Part shown: positions 22,321 through 34,445 of the stretch, one piece after another
Position numbering within the stretch: the first letter of the stretch is position 1
How the letters are laid out: every line of letters starts with the position of its first letter
From: Dasypus novemcinctus
Taxonomy: Eukaryota > Chordata > Mammalia > Cingulata > Dasypodidae
Assembly: GCF_030445035.2 (NCBI RefSeq)
Contig: NC_080690.1
Span: 31,770,796 to 31,834,795, forward strand
DNA: 64,000 bases
Direction of reading: 5' to 3'
Program-made: the position numbers and the translations under genes
The notes under the pieces: generated by a model
Told to the model about the DNA's origin: nothing
What the model saw: the letters and a program-made list of their open reading frames with translations, nothing else
The model's database searches: none

Positions 22321-24244
22321 GTTTGTAATGTCATGATAAATGGCATGTCTGGACATGTCCATTCAACTTCTCTTTTTAATAGAAAGTGTCTTGACCAGAA
22401 ACGCCTACTTAGTGAAGCCATATCAGGCTATTGTACATGCATGGCCACTGACCAGGCAGGGGAGGGCCCAAGGGGGGCCCATGAACCAGCCAGGCGTGCC
22501 ACTCAGTGGTCTCCTCCCTTGCTCAATGGCAAAGCAAGAGTAAATAATTATGCCAGGCAAACTCGGTTCTTCTGGAGCTTGTTCTAGAGACAATGGCAAG
22601 ATTGAGCCAGGTGATGAAGGGAACGGAGTAGATTTACAGAAAAAAGGAGAAAGAGAAATCTTGAGACAAAGTCAAGAAGAAGAGAGAGAGAGAGAATTAG
22701 AAAGTCAAACCCTGGCAGCTTCCAGGCCGGAGCTGCAATTCAAGAATACATGCCCTACTTGGTTTATTTTTTCCTTTAAGCGAACTAGTTTTTGGGTCCT
22801 CAAAATCCAAAATGCTGGGTTAGCAACTGAAAACTGGTTAACTAAAAGAAGCAGTATACAAAGTCTTACACCGAGTACAATCACAATAATTATTATTGTT
22901 ATTAGGATTACTTTTAATATGCATAGGAAAAGACTAGAAGGAAATGATCCATCATGTCATGTCACAAATGGTTTCTTCTGGATAATGGGGTTGGGTTATG
23001 ATTGCTCTTCTTTTGTAGTATATATTAATATTTGTCTGTATATTAAATTGAATATAAAATGTAATCTCTTTGTTACAAAGAGTATGTAAAGAGCATTTTT
23101 GGCATTTAAATAACATTGTATAATATAATAAGCACTCAATATTTCTATCACTGCTTGTTCTTTTATTCACCAAGAAAAATAAAATGAAATGTCTTCCATT
23201 TGCCATCTACCTTTATGGAATAGTAAGTAAAATAATGCCATTAATAAGTTTCAAGAATATTTTGAATCATTGGCAAGAATATCCTTGCACATTAATATTA
23301 TGCTGTAAAACTACTGAAAATTCTTGTGTGAAATTAATTGCTTTTGAGAAGGGCAAGGTATAGAAAGTGTTTTTCAGCTATACCTTCGGGATGATGCTCA
23401 AATTTTGATGTTTTACCTGTGGAAGAAGATGAAGGTCAAAATGTTAATTCCACTATCATTAATATTATGATTCTAATTATTATCATTATGCATTTTTATT
23501 GCACTTTTCATCTTAGAGACTTGCAGTAACTAACTGCTTTGTCTACAAGCTGATTAACTCTGCAATGAGTCTTATGAAAATTTTCTAGGTGAAAAATAAA
23601 GTAGATTGTTATAATGGGGTTCACATATCTCCCCATGAAGTGGAATGAAACTAAGGTTGTTGGTTTCTTCTTCTTTCAAATGTCATATAGTCTAGGCTGA
23701 ATAGAAACTGGCTGAAAAGTCCTGAAATTATCTCCCGTAGAATGTGAAGAGTGACAGTATCTGATGCAGCAGTTCCAGCAAGTGTGTTCAATTTTGAAAG
23801 GCCAGTTAGATAAGGGAATATTGGCACAACTCTCTATATATCCATTCCCCAATTAGAAATGTCATTTTCTGCTTTTCTAAGTGGAGACTGGGAAACTTGT
23901 CTTGGCATTACCAGTCTCTGCTTGGAGCTTATTCTTTCCACAGATGGTGACGCTCCAATTCTACAGCTTAGGAAGGATGTGGGTATAGGTGATTGTAGGT
24001 GATGGAGGGGATGAAGATAATAACAACAAATAGGTTAATACTGAGACCATACAACTATTCCTAAGGGTCCATGATGTCCAAGTTTCTTCTTTACAGGAGT
24101 CCATAATTTAGAGAGAAGACAGACTCATATCTAGACACACTCATAAAAGTCAACTATATGGGTTTTCTTGGGGGATTTTCTTTGATTTTTCACAGGATAA
24201 TGAAGAGACAACAGAGGAAATAAAGAAAGAAATTAATGATGAAA
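22321..24244. other. Unassigned DNA
   Basis: The longest frame (22,550-23,089, 179 aa, plus) shows no domain and its tail is AT-biased, so I do not call it a gene. A GC-richer block at 22,440-22,760 could be an old LTR or DNA-transposon relic but matches nothing I can name. Confidence 0.35.
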
Positions 24245-24662
24245 AATAAATTTATGGCATATTCAAAGAATGGAACATTATGCAGCCATAAAAAGGAAAG
24301 AAGTATGGATGCATGCCACAACATGGATGAACCTTGAAAATACTATGCTAAAAGAGAAGAAGCCAGACACCAGAGGCCACATATTTTATGACTCCACTTA
24401 TATGAATTGTCCAAAATAGGCAAATACATAGAGACAGAGTAGATTAGTGGTTGCCAGAGGCTGGGGGTGAGGTGGTAGGGGATGGGGAATGACTGGTAAT
24501 TGATACAGGCTTTCTTTTAGATAAGATGATAACATTCTGGAACTGCACAACATTGTGATTGCACTTAATGCCACTAAATTGTACAGTTTAAATTGGGTAG
24601 GATGGCAATTGTTGTTATCTTGGTTATATTATGTATATTTTGCTATAATAAAAAGAGCAAGA
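24245..24662 (+). mobile_element. L1 3' end
   Basis: The order 'ggaacattatgcagccataaaaagg', 'acaacatggatgaaccttg', 'agtggttgccagaggctggggg' and 'cactaaattgtacagttt', ending at 'aataaaaaga', is an L1 3' end of an older subfamily. Confidence 0.85.
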
Positions 24663-25699
24663 TACACAAGTATAAAAAATAGACTAAACTCTCTTTTCAG
24701 GAATTTTAGACTTGGAACAGACTTCAGTAGTCCTATCGTTCACTCAATTGTGGTAGATAACAGACATGTTGCAAACACTTAGAAAATGTTAACCTTGTAT
24801 CTGTGTATCTATGTGTGAGTGTGGGAGGGTTTACAGATATATGTGCTAAAAACGTTTAGGATAACACATCCTCCCTGCCTTTTGTCCCAAAAAAATGTTC
24901 TTTGCAACCAAAAGTGTGAGTCACTAGTATGGAAGATTTTGGAAAATTACCTCAAGAAAAAAATCAAGAACAAGGGAGTATTATTAACTAAGAATGCTCC
25001 TTCTAGTCTGTGTATGATACCCTAATCTTAAGCCCAATTATCTGCCCTCTTGTTATACCAGTAAACATTTCAGACTGCAGCTTGCCCCAAAACTTGCCAT
25101 GTCAATTCTCAGCAGTAGTCAACTTTTTCTCTCTTTTCTTGTTAGCTATTGGAGGAGTAAATGCATTTCATACATGGACAAGTCCATTAGTATGTGGCTA
25201 GGAGCCATTCTCTGTGATGAACTTTTTCTATTCTGCAGTAAGACCCTATCAAAAAACAATTGGCATTTCCCGTGTCAGAAACTTTGATATCTATTTGCAT
25301 GTCACCCTGACATGCCAGTCACTGAGCCTACTTTTGGCCCTACCAAAAAGGTGGGATGATGGACTATCAATAACTGGTAACAATGACAAGAAGATAGAGC
25401 TATCCGGTGAGGGCTCAATGGAACTTGCCACTAAAAAAGAGCTTATCTTTGCTGAACATATACAGTGTTCCTCTTGTAAAGTATGTCGTGAGTGAAATGT
25501 AGTAACTTCCACTTGTTTAATTGATGAGAGTTCATGTATGTAAATTTTATCTGGACAAATCTAAAAAGAAGAATAGACATTGAAGAAGAACAGACATTGT
25601 CATGGTATATGCATGGCAATGGGTGTGGGGCAGCTGTTAATATGTCTAGTACTCAAACAGACCTATTTTTTAGGAGCCAGGCAAAAGTAAGTTCAGGAT
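24663..25699. other. Unassigned DNA
   Basis: No gene or repeat is recognised. Overlapping short frames at 24,819-25,512 have no motifs. Confidence 0.4.
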
Positions 25700-25987
25700 G
25701 CACTGGAGGACATGTGCAAAAATATTAAGAACAGCTTTATTCACAGTACAAACAACTGGAAGCCACTCAGATGTTCATCAATGGAAGAATAGTATTTTCA
25801 TAAGTTTTGATATAATGCAGCTTATTAATGCAATGGAATACTATTTGGCAATTAAAAATAACAAACTATTGATACATGAAGCCGCACAGATGAATCTCCA
25901 AAGCTTTAGTGAGAAGAAAGAAACAAAAGAGAACATACTATATGATTCCAAAAACAGGCAAAACAGTGCAAAAAAAAAAAAAAAAAC
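25700..25987 (+). mobile_element. L1 3' fragment with A17 run
   Basis: L1 3'-region phrases include 'cagctttattcacagtacaaacaactgg' (split here), 'atgttcatcaatggaagaat', 'gcaatggaatactatttggc' and 'actatatgattcc', ending in an A run at 25,970-25,986. Confidence 0.75.
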
Positions 25988-28769
25988 TTTTGAATAGTGA
26001 TCCCACTTGGGGCACGAATAGTTGTACCCCTCATTCTGCACATAATGAAAACTGGAGCCACTCAAACACATTGTCAAGACTTTGAGAATAATTGGCAATA
26101 AAACCAAGATGTGGATTTCCAGACCTAGGCAGCCTTCCCTGGGCTCATATTTATTTAGTCAGCACATGTTTATAGAAACTTCCCTCTGTTCCAGATGCTG
26201 TGCTAGGCAAGGAAATCAAAGGATAAATGAAAATATACTCGGCCTATGCCCTACTTGGCAATAAATTATAAAAGGTAAGAACATATTTATTGCAAGCTAA
26301 AGCTATTAAATTGATTAATGTGCTAAATAAAACTTCATAAGATTGTTCACCCCACACCTTTAAGTCCTCAAAGGACTTTCCTAGGCAACTACTTCAGTCC
26401 TTGGATCCTAATTCTCTAAGGAGAATCCAGAAGTTGGAAGCCTACCCTGAAATGCAGCCAGGTGAATAGAGCCTGCCATTTTCTGCCATATCTCCAAATC
26501 CCACCAATATTATACAAAGTCAATCTCCCATCTTTGGGAAATCTAAAAACTTATTTCTCTCTTGATTAAAGCACTTATTCTGAGCTATAGTTGTCTGAGC
26601 ATCCACTTGTCTCTCTCTTAATAATATGAACTCCTTGAGGGCAGAGCATTACTTCATTCATCTTGATGTCCACAGAGTCTAGTATGGTGCTAACAACCCC
26701 ATACGCCTAGTACCTGAACACTGCCTGGCCATCTAGACCTTTCCATCATCTACCGCTCTATTCTTACTCCAGCACGTGCTGTCTAATAGGTAAGTTCTAT
26801 AGCACTATGGGTCCTCTTCTCTGGAGGGACAGTAGCTTTGATGAAGCCTTATATTTAATATAGGACATGCATGTGTTGGTCATGAATTAGTCAAGAGCCC
26901 CCAAACTTCAGATGTTCTCCCATGACCTCAGAATCATCCTTTCTGGTTTATCATCGTCCCTACCTGGACCAGTCCAGAGATCAGGTTCTTGAAAAGACAG
27001 AGGTAATATGGAAACGGCAAAACTTTAAATGACTCAGCACTTTGCCCTCAGTCTCCAGGAAGAAGTTTCCTGAAAAAGAAGGAAGAGACTATCCAAAGTT
27101 CTCGTGTGAAATTACAAAATACAGCAAAGTGTAAGTGATTTTTCTTGGAAAATAATTCTAAGACCCTGAATCGTGACCACACTATAACAAAATGGTCAAT
27201 GAGAAAAACAAACTGATTATTGTCAGAAAGACAAAGAAAAGCCTGGTAGTTAGACTGAAATTTTTTTCCCTTTTCTTTCCTGTTCTTCAGTGTTGCATGT
27301 ATAGATACTAGATAAGATGGAAAGGACAGAAATGGTCCAATTTACTCAATTGTTAGGAGAAATTATCTGCCAAGTTACTCATGGCTGAAGTACTATCTGG
27401 TTTGAAATCTCACTTCCTATCCCACCGTCTACCCTCTACAATTATTTAGCAAAATATTCAGGTGATGTGTAGACAGCCCACATTAGATCCTTGGGCATAG
27501 TGAAAGAGAGAAGGTCTTAATATTTTCTTGCTATTATTGTTTGTTTTCTGTTTATAATTTCTTCAAAAGCACAACACAACATCCAGAGCATATTTGGTTT
27601 CATTATAAGCACATTTGAAACAAACTTTTCAATCCAGATGTATCTATCCCCCTTTGCCATTCATATTCATTCAGCTTAAGAGTATTTATTAAAGACCCAA
27701 AATATAGCTCCAGGCTTTTCTTTTTTTCAAGTTAAATCACAAGTTACAAAGGGCCTTCATTATGAAAATTTAATTGAGCCATGTGGTTTTGTGTCAATAA
27801 GCACTGTGAAATATTATTCTTCTGCCAATTGGAAAGATATTATTTTTAGTTAGGTTTATAACACCCTCTACTTTCATTCTTCTCTACTACAAATTGAGTG
27901 AGTAAGTAGAATTTATTTTTTTCCTGATAATTGTTTTATTTTCCTAAAAAAATATGTGCAACATGGAAAATGAAGTAGGACTGGAATAAACGGCTGTCAA
28001 CTCAACAAACCTTAAGTAAATTTTATGCCTGGTGTTGCCATTGGTATTCAATATCACTAGATATTTTACCTTGAATAATCACTGATGGACATTGATTTTG
28101 TCTTTGCTCTTCACAGCACAGCAAAATTAATGTGAAAGTCAGACTCAAATGAGTCCCAACGGTGCCCTCCGATCTCTGCTGAGAAGCACATTTTAAATAC
28201 AGAAGAAATGGCAACCAGCTGAGACCCAGTGTATCTTGTATTGTAACAATTAATGGATATGAATAGCCCTCATAGGAGAGCTCAGGTTACCTTTATATCA
28301 ACTTTGGAGGTGAGAGTCTGGAACAGTTCATGGAGGTTAATATGTAGTGGTTTTATGATTTGATTAATCCTCCTCAATTAAAACGATGATGTTTCTCTTT
28401 TTTTTGCATTGTATTTTCATAAGTATTCATTTGGGTATGTGAATGTAACCATGAAATGTCAACAAGGGAGCAATAACCAAATAGGAGTTTAGAGTCAGGG
28501 AAAAAACATTTCCTGAATGTAGTTAAAACACAGAAAGTAAAGCTAGGATGTGCTGTAGGTTTAAAGGTAGCAGTGAAACGGAAGGAATGGATGGCTCTTG
28601 ATCCTTAGCATTTCCTGCTTCAGGTATGCTCAGGATCCATCAGGTTAAGGCCTAAAACTTCAGGGTGCCTTTTATTTGGTTCAGAATAATTCAGACCACG
28701 TGATAAAAGACAGGATGAAACATGAGCCACCATTCTTTGTGAGTCTGGGACCATCGAAGATGCTACATC
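25988..28769. other. Mostly unique DNA with one L2-like relic
   Basis: An L2 3'-end-like stretch lies at about 26,480-26,690 ('aactccttgagggcagagc'). The rest, to the start of the RMI2 retrocopy, shows no gene or repeat I can name. Confidence 0.4.
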
Positions 28770-28781
28770 GAGGGGGGCGGG

Positions 28782-29441
28782 ATGGCAGCGGCCTGGTCGC
28801 TCTGCGCCCGCGGCTCGGTGGCCGTGAAGCTGCCGCGGTCGCCGCCGCTCCAGGTGCTGGCGGAGCAGCGGCGGCGCGACGTGGAGCGCGGCCCGGGCGC
28901 GTGGCGGCGGGCGCGGGCGGGCCGCGGGCCGCGGGAGCTGGCGGCCGGGGGGATGCAGGGCACGGTGCTGGCGGAGCAGCGGCGGCGCGACGTGGAGCGC
29001 GGCCCGGGCGCGTGGCGGCGGGCGCGGGCGGGCCGCGGGCCGCGGGAGCTGGCGGCCGGGGGGATGCAGGGCACGGTGCTGGCGGAGCAGCGGCGGCGCG
29101 ACGTGGAGCGCGGCCCGGGCGCGTGGCGGCGGGCGCGGGCGGGCCGCGGGCCGCGGGAGCTGGCGGCCGGGGGGATGCAGGGCACGGTGCTGGCGGCGGG
29201 CGGCGACGGGGCGAGGCTGCGGGACCCGAGCGCGCCCTTCTCGGTGCGCGGCCTGGAGCGGGTGCCGCGCGGGCGGCCCTGCCTCGAGCCAGGAAAGTAT
29301 GTGACGGTCCTGGGTGTGATTCGGGCGTGCAACCCCGAGCCGTGCCTTCAGGCTGTGAAGATGACACACCTGTCCGAGAATCCCACCCATGAACGCACGT
29401 GGGAACTGGAAGTGGAAGACTTACACAGGAATATTCCTTAG
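28782..29441 (+). CDS. RMI2: RMI2-like protein, intact retrogene ORF with triplicated segment
   Basis: RMI2 is the small OB-fold subunit of the BLM-TOP3A-RMI1-RMI2 complex, which dissolves double Holliday junctions in the nucleus. The 219-aa frame opens [12 protein letters not shown], has [13 protein letters not shown] at residues 17-29, [23 protein letters not shown] at about 143-165 (read in two parts), and the hallmark C-terminus [13 protein letters not shown]. The usual protein is about 147 aa. The excess is two extra copies of a 37-residue unit (residues 25-135 hold three copies). Removing them leaves about 145 aa. There is no stop or frameshift. The start is the first ATG of the GC-rich block, in a GGGCGGGATGGC context. 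The extra units fall at the N-terminal helix and first strand of the OB fold, so folding may or may not be tolerated. Expression is unknown. It may be a pseudogene that has not yet decayed. Confidence 0.8.
   Translation: MAAAWSLCARGSVAVKLPRSPPLQVLAEQRRRDVERGPGAWRRARAGRGPRELAAGGMQGTVLAEQRRRDVERGPGAWRRARAGRGPRELAAGGMQGTVLAEQRRRDVERGPGAWRRARAGRGPRELAAGGMQGTVLAAGGDGARLRDPSAPFSVRGLERVPRGRPCLEPGKYVTVLGVIRACNPEPCLQAVKMTHLSENPTHERTWELEVEDLHRNIP
28854..29186 (+). repeat. Perfect 111-bp tandem triplication inside the RMI2 ORF
   Basis: Copies lie at 28,854-28,964, 28,965-29,075 and 29,076-29,186. By eye they are identical base for base. The first bases of a fourth copy begin at 29,187 before the sequence departs. 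The unit is very GC-rich and a multiple of three, so the frame holds. An assembly artefact in GC-rich repeat DNA is possible. Confidence 0.95.
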
Positions 29442-30408
29442 ATGACGCTGGAACATCAAAACAACTGAGATTCTGAAGCTGTCGAGGTTCTAATACCGTG
29501 TGGGTTTCATGCACATCGTGCAATGAATAATATTTCGTAAAAGTTCCTCAGAGCTGTGGTTCATCAAAGTGTCTGGATGTAGGATTTTTTTTAATGCTTA
29601 GGAAACTTCACCTACCTCAGCCTCCACTGCTGCCCCTTGCTTTGAATATGTTTGCTGATAAAAAGCAAATGTTTTATTTTTTCTTTTGGGATTGTGTGTG
29701 TTAATATTCCCTCTTTCTCTCTCTCTCTAACACACAAATTTCATGTTGCATTTTCCATATTTTACAAGTGTAGATACTTTCTTCCCTTACTGCTGTGACC
29801 TTGCTTTATGGTGCAAAATTTGACTCTCAGTCATTGCCCACAGTGATTAAAGTGTGGTCACGGGCAGGAAAATAGACTGCGTGAAAAAGGAATGACATCA
29901 CGGCGGCACCGTTTCTTCTCCTTCAGCGACTTCCACGTCCAGTTTGCAAGTCAAATGGCATTTTCTAAGCGCAGACACAGCGGCCGTCTGGAAGATACAG
30001 CTCTTTCCGTTCCCACTCAGCCATCTAGGATCATTTCCCGCTAGATATGGAAGGTGACACCTGCCATGCTGCCTTCACCGTGAGATGTTGAAACACGTTC
30101 AGACTTTCTTTGACGACAGATGCCTTAGAGTGGCATTAAAATCAAGACTGGGAAGGACTTTCAGGCCTTAACCAAACTTCTGCCTCCCAGTTTTGGGTGA
30201 GACACCGTGAGGGAGCAACCTCCTGGTTTAGAATTCTTACGTCTTTTTGTGGGGAGTGACTCTTGTGTTGTGGTTGGGCTGAATGTTCGCCTTCCGCTCT
30301 CTGCCTATTACCCAGGCCTCAATTTTCTTGAGCTTGTGAATGTCAAGGGAGTTGAATTTTGTTCCAATGTTGCTATATCTTTGTCCAGGTTACTGAAGTT
30401 CTACTACC

Positions 30409-30454
30409 AATAAATGGTTTTACATGTCGTTAAAAAAAAAAAAAAAAAAAAAAA
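30409..30454 (+). promoter_or_regulatory. Polyadenylation signal and A tail of the RMI2 retrocopy
   Basis: AATAAA at 30,409-30,414 lies 18 bases before the start of the A23 tail. This is the normal spacing for a cleaved and polyadenylated mRNA. Confidence 0.9.
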
Positions 30455-31071
30455 CATGCTAAATCTTCAGAAAGAGAGAATGTCTCTGAGTTTTTGCATC
30501 TCCCAGCAATGAACCCAATGAAGCATGGCAGAATAGGTAAGTAGGTGTTTAGTAAATTTTGAAATTCAGCAAGTAAAAGACTTGCCTTGTGTGGCAAAAG
30601 TAATTGAAGCCTCCTCGGTATGCCCTTGGCTCTCACATCTGAGCTCTGTACTCACCAGTAGCATTTTGGAGCAAACCCATGAAACTCACCACTTCAAGAT
30701 ATGTCTGGTCACCCAGCCATTCTTGCCCTACACAGGACAAGTCATAAATGCCAGGTATTTAAAAGCCCACAATGAGTGCACAGGAGTTGATAAAGAAATA
30801 CCTCAGCATCCTCATCTCTTGGATGAGACAACTCCGAGGTTGTTCTGCAGTATCCCCAGAATTCCTCAGTGGGACTGACCCCAGTGCTTACTGCAGAAAC
30901 CATCTGACTCATGCCTTATTTTCTTCCTTCCCTTCCCTGTTTCAATTTTGTACTCCCCTACTGGTGTCTCCTGGGATCACCTTCCAAATATACAAATTGT
31001 GCTTCTTGGCACAGATCTGCTTCTAGGGAAATTCAAATGAAGATATATTGGTAAAATTCCTAACAATGCTA
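30455..31071. other. Unassigned DNA, possible old LTR relic
   Basis: The part 30,900-31,035 ('tgtctcctgggatcaccttcc', 'cacagatctgcttctaggg') resembles the 3' end of an old MaLR or MER LTR. No gene is seen. Confidence 0.35.
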
Positions 31072-31098
31072 AAAATTTTAATTTTAATTTTAATTTTT
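31072..31098 (+). repeat. ATTTTA pentamer/hexamer simple repeat
   Basis: Several tandem units of attttaattttaatttt, a short low-complexity tract. Confidence 0.85.
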
Positions 31099-31109
31099 AA
31101 AAAGAGGAT

Positions 31110-31865
31110 GGTGGTGGGACATGGCAGCCTATTGCCATACCATGTTTTAAAAGGCAGTGCAATCAGACAGCTGTAATGCTCAGTTCCAATATCTGCAGCT
31201 TAACACTTTTGCATTAAGCCAACAGGTTTCAAGCATATATGTTAACTGTGCACTTTCTGTAAGTGTTTATTTTGTATTTGCAGCACCTGCTCTGACACTG
31301 AAACGGTGTTTACAAAAGCAAAACTGCTCTACATGATTAATCAGATTGCTTCGTGGAAAGGGGGAAAATACCCAAATCCAATCATTTATCTTCAATGCTT
31401 TTCCAGTCCAATCTTATCCCTTGAGCTGGCTGTGCAGAACAGACTGACGAGGAGATTAGGCAATTATTTGGTATAATTTAATTAAAATAGGAGGCAAATC
31501 ATATAATGCCTTCATAAAGTTATGTGGGGACTGGATTTCATCTGTGTTGATTATACAACTGCCAAATCACCACTTTAATCTCTCCTGAATCTTTACCTCC
31601 CTTAATGAAACCAGTCGTATTATCATTGGATTTTCTTTTTACCATTTTGACAATCAACAGAGTTTTAATCAATTGGATTGATTTTCTCATTCTTAGTCCA
31701 TCTCAGCATTTTGAAATATATTATATCAAACATTAAGACCAGATTACTTCTATGTTTAAAGGGGATTTACCCACTAATAACCAAAAAGATATGAAAAGGT
31801 GAGGGAGGCAAGCGAGAGAGAAAGTACAGGATCCTTGAAGCTACATGCTGCCAAATAAATTTATT
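31110..31865. other. Repeat-free block, candidate enhancer or conserved noncoding element
   Basis: No repeat, no frame of note, balanced composition. It contains clustered homeodomain-type cores (ATGATTAATCAG near 31,334, TAATTTAATTAAAAT near 31,475, TTAATCAATTGG near 31,665). This is typical of developmental noncoding elements, but it is inference from composition only. Confidence 0.35.
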
Positions 31866-31995
31866 ACCATTCATGTGACCTTGAACAAAGTTCTTGATCC
31901 CTCCAGGCCATTTTTTTTAATCTATGTAATGGAAATAACAATACCTAATTTTCAGGGGTTTTATGAAAATTATAAATAATATACTTAATGTTGCA
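31866..31995 (+). repeat. MIR fragment
   Basis: Plus-strand MIR order: 'catgtgaccttgaacaaagttc', 'aatctatgtaatgg', 'aataacaatacct', then 'ggttttatgaaaatt'. Confidence 0.65.
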
Positions 31996-33855
31996 AGCAC
32001 ATTGCAAGTGTCCAGCGCTGGTTGTTTTGTTTTGTTTTTTAAGTTGGGGTGGTTGTTTTTGGTGGTTTTGTTTTTTGTTTTTTGTTTTCCGTTTTTTGGT
32101 ATTGCTCAATCTTTGCAGGCTAATTGCTAGTCCAATTGCATTAATTGCCTCTGAAATTGATTATGCTCCTTTGGAAAGCTTTGCATTCCATGTTTCTCTC
32201 AATTCACATAGGACCAGTTTTAGCCAAGGCTTTCATATATTTGCAATTTCTATCAAGTCAAAATTCAAAACTTTGCATGGGTAGCTCAGAAGCAGAAATG
32301 GAGATGAATGTCCACCTGTAACAAATAGCTATTTTAGAATTGCAAAGACTAAATGAGATAACATAACACACCTAGCTCAGTAGCTGACATTAAAAAATAT
32401 GGCAATGTTTTAACAAAGGAAAATCATGAAAATGCATTACCATTCCTGTTATGTCATATACATGTAATTTGGACTCACAAATATTATTTTATCCAGATGT
32501 TGTACATCAGAGATATTAAATATGAAATATATCCTTATGCATTTAATATCCAGAGAAACCACTCATAATGTAGCTGAATTTTAAATGCTTCCTTTGTTTC
32601 TTTTCCCCATAAACTGCATTTGCTTTCTGTCTTAAAACTAAACAGCTGGGAAATATTTCCAACCATTCATTCTCAGTGATTCAAATTTAGGAAATTTGTT
32701 TTTAGGGAGAATAAAATATGCCAGTCTTAGGACTTGCTTCCTCTTCTGGACTCAGACTATAAGGATAAAATTCATCCCATGGCACACAGCCCAGTGTGTG
32801 AAAATGATCCAGGTTAACAAAAAAAAAAAAAAAACCTTATGTCTAGAAAGCATTCCTAAGATTTCTATCTGGGATTTGTATTCCCAAAACACATATACTC
32901 TAACTAAGATAAGGGATCTCTTCTACCCTATTAATATCCAAAAGATCATGACATTTTAGAATAATGCCACAATAAAACACTGCACACACACACATAAACA
33001 CACACTTTATTTAATATGCCATTTATTCATTTTAATTTTCAACATTTCCACCAAGAAAAGGATTGGAAATTTAGTGATATGCACAAAGAACATTTTATTT
33101 TCCATTAGCCATGCCCATAAAATAAACAAATGTGAGGGTTTCAGTCCCCCTTCCCACCTTCAAACTAGCAGGTATAGTAACTAAATTTGGATGATAAATC
33201 ATTTAATAATTCATAAGAAATAAGTATGACATAAAAGATAATTTCAAATTTATACTGTTTGCTTTCCTCTTAATTGTAACTGTAGAAGAGAGTGACCCTG
33301 TGGGCTGCTGACCAGGCTGGAAGTGGGAGTGGGGTACTCATTTTAAGGAAGCACAATTCCTGGGCTTGGGCAGCTTAGACCTCACCACCGAAAATGAATC
33401 CAGCAATCATGATCCTAAGTTATAACTGCTCCATCCTCAAACCAGCATGGAAGTCAGGACTCCTTTCCTATTTCAATAATAGCTTATTGCCTGGCACATA
33501 CAAGTGGATACCAAAGCCAAATTCTTTACAAGAAAATGAATATTAGGTCCCACTGCTTGAATAATAATTAAACTTGGCAGGTTAACTACACTAGATATGA
33601 CAGTCTGTTAGGGAATGTTCCATTATAGAACCAAAGTATTTGGATATATTATAGACACAATGGATTTGAAGGTCCTTTCTGTATGAAAATGCAGGTATAG
33701 TCTCAGAATTATCTTTGCAGAATGGTGCATTCACAGAACAGGTCTGAAGGTCCAAAGTATCTGCAAATAAACTGGATATTGTGATCCTAAATAATTGTCC
33801 AACTTTTAAGAGAAAAAGTTAAGCAAACATCCACCTATTGTCATGAAATTCCCTG
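31996..33855. other. Mostly unique DNA, second candidate noncoding element
   Basis: The part 32,105-32,290 is repeat-free with repeated TAATTG/CAATTG cores. There are MIR/L2-like traces near 32,335-32,400. The rest is unassigned and no gene is seen. Confidence 0.35.
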
Positions 33856-33859
33856 CAAG

Positions 33860-33932
33860 TTAAACATTGCTATCACCATTTTAGGGATGAGGAAACTGAG
33901 GCTCAAAGTGAGTCAGTAACTTAAAAGTCACA
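33860..33932 (-). repeat. MIR core
   Basis: Reverse MIR core: 'ttttagggatgaggaaactgag' (as two phrases) followed by 'gtaacttaaaagtcacatgatg'. Confidence 0.65.
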
Positions 33933-33934
33933 TG

Positions 33935-34445
33935 ATGTGGCAGATTGTATTTTCCATAAATAGCCATAATGATATATCCTATTTCACATGCTCTTCTACA
34001 ATGAAACTTTGAGGTAATGTCTATGCCCCCTCCCTTTTATTCTGGGTAGGCTTGTGACCATGCTAATAAACAGAGTATGGCAGAGGTGATGCTATCTGAC
34101 TTATAAGGCTAGGACGCAAAGTTCATATAGCCTAGTTATCTTGGGATATTCATTTTGGGGGAAACCAGAGCCTATGCAACCAGTCAAACTACCCTAAGGT
34201 CACCATGTTGGAGAAGCCACTAGATGGTCCAGCACCAGTCAAACTACCCTAAGGTCACCATGTTGGAGAAGTCACTAGATGGTCCAGCCTATATCCCCAG
34301 CCAACATGACCTCATCCATTTCCTGCCACATGAGCAAGTCATCTTGGACATTCAACTCAGTTGAGCCTTCAGATGACCACAGCCCCAGCCAACATTTAAC
34401 TGCAACTGCATAAACCACTAAGTTTAGGAGCAAGAATAACTGAGA
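33935..34445 (+). mobile_element. Old interspersed repeat, probably LTR-type, unassigned
   Basis: Phrases such as 'gtaggcttgtgaccatgc', 'gagtatggcagaggtgatgc', 'gagcaagtcatcttggac' and 'gccttcagatgaccacagcc' belong to a mammal-wide dispersed repeat I recognise but cannot name with certainty. It contains an internal 55-bp duplication. Confidence 0.5.
34179..34288 (+). repeat. 55-bp tandem duplication
   Basis: The unit at 34,179-34,233 is repeated at 34,234-34,288 with a single C/T difference. Confidence 0.95.

Larger units (their letters stand above)
28770..30454 (+). other. RMI2: Retrocopy (processed copy) of RMI2 mRNA
   Basis: This is a reverse-transcribed mRNA: short GC-rich 5' UTR, coding region (28,782-29,441), about 1 kb of 3' UTR, an AATAAA at 30,409 and a 23-base A tail at 30,432-30,454. 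Both ends carry a matching target-site duplication, atgctacatc at 28,760-28,769 and atgctaaatc at 30,456-30,465 (nine of ten). No intron interrupts the coding region. RMI2 genes elsewhere have an intron in the coding region, from family knowledge. L1-type machinery is the likely inserting agent. The GC-rich first 520 bp contrast with the AT-rich host DNA and keep many CpGs, which argues for a fairly recent insertion. Confidence 0.9.

Noticed and set aside
22550-23089. 179-aa plus-strand frame
   Set aside because: No recognised motif, an AT-biased C-terminal half and no promoter or splice context. Treated as chance.
28620-29523. Long open frames on the minus strand and in the other plus frame across the GC-rich RMI2 block (up to 280 aa)
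   Set aside because: They are shadows of the GC-rich triplicated coding repeat. Only the plus frame from 28,782 encodes recognisable RMI2 sequence.
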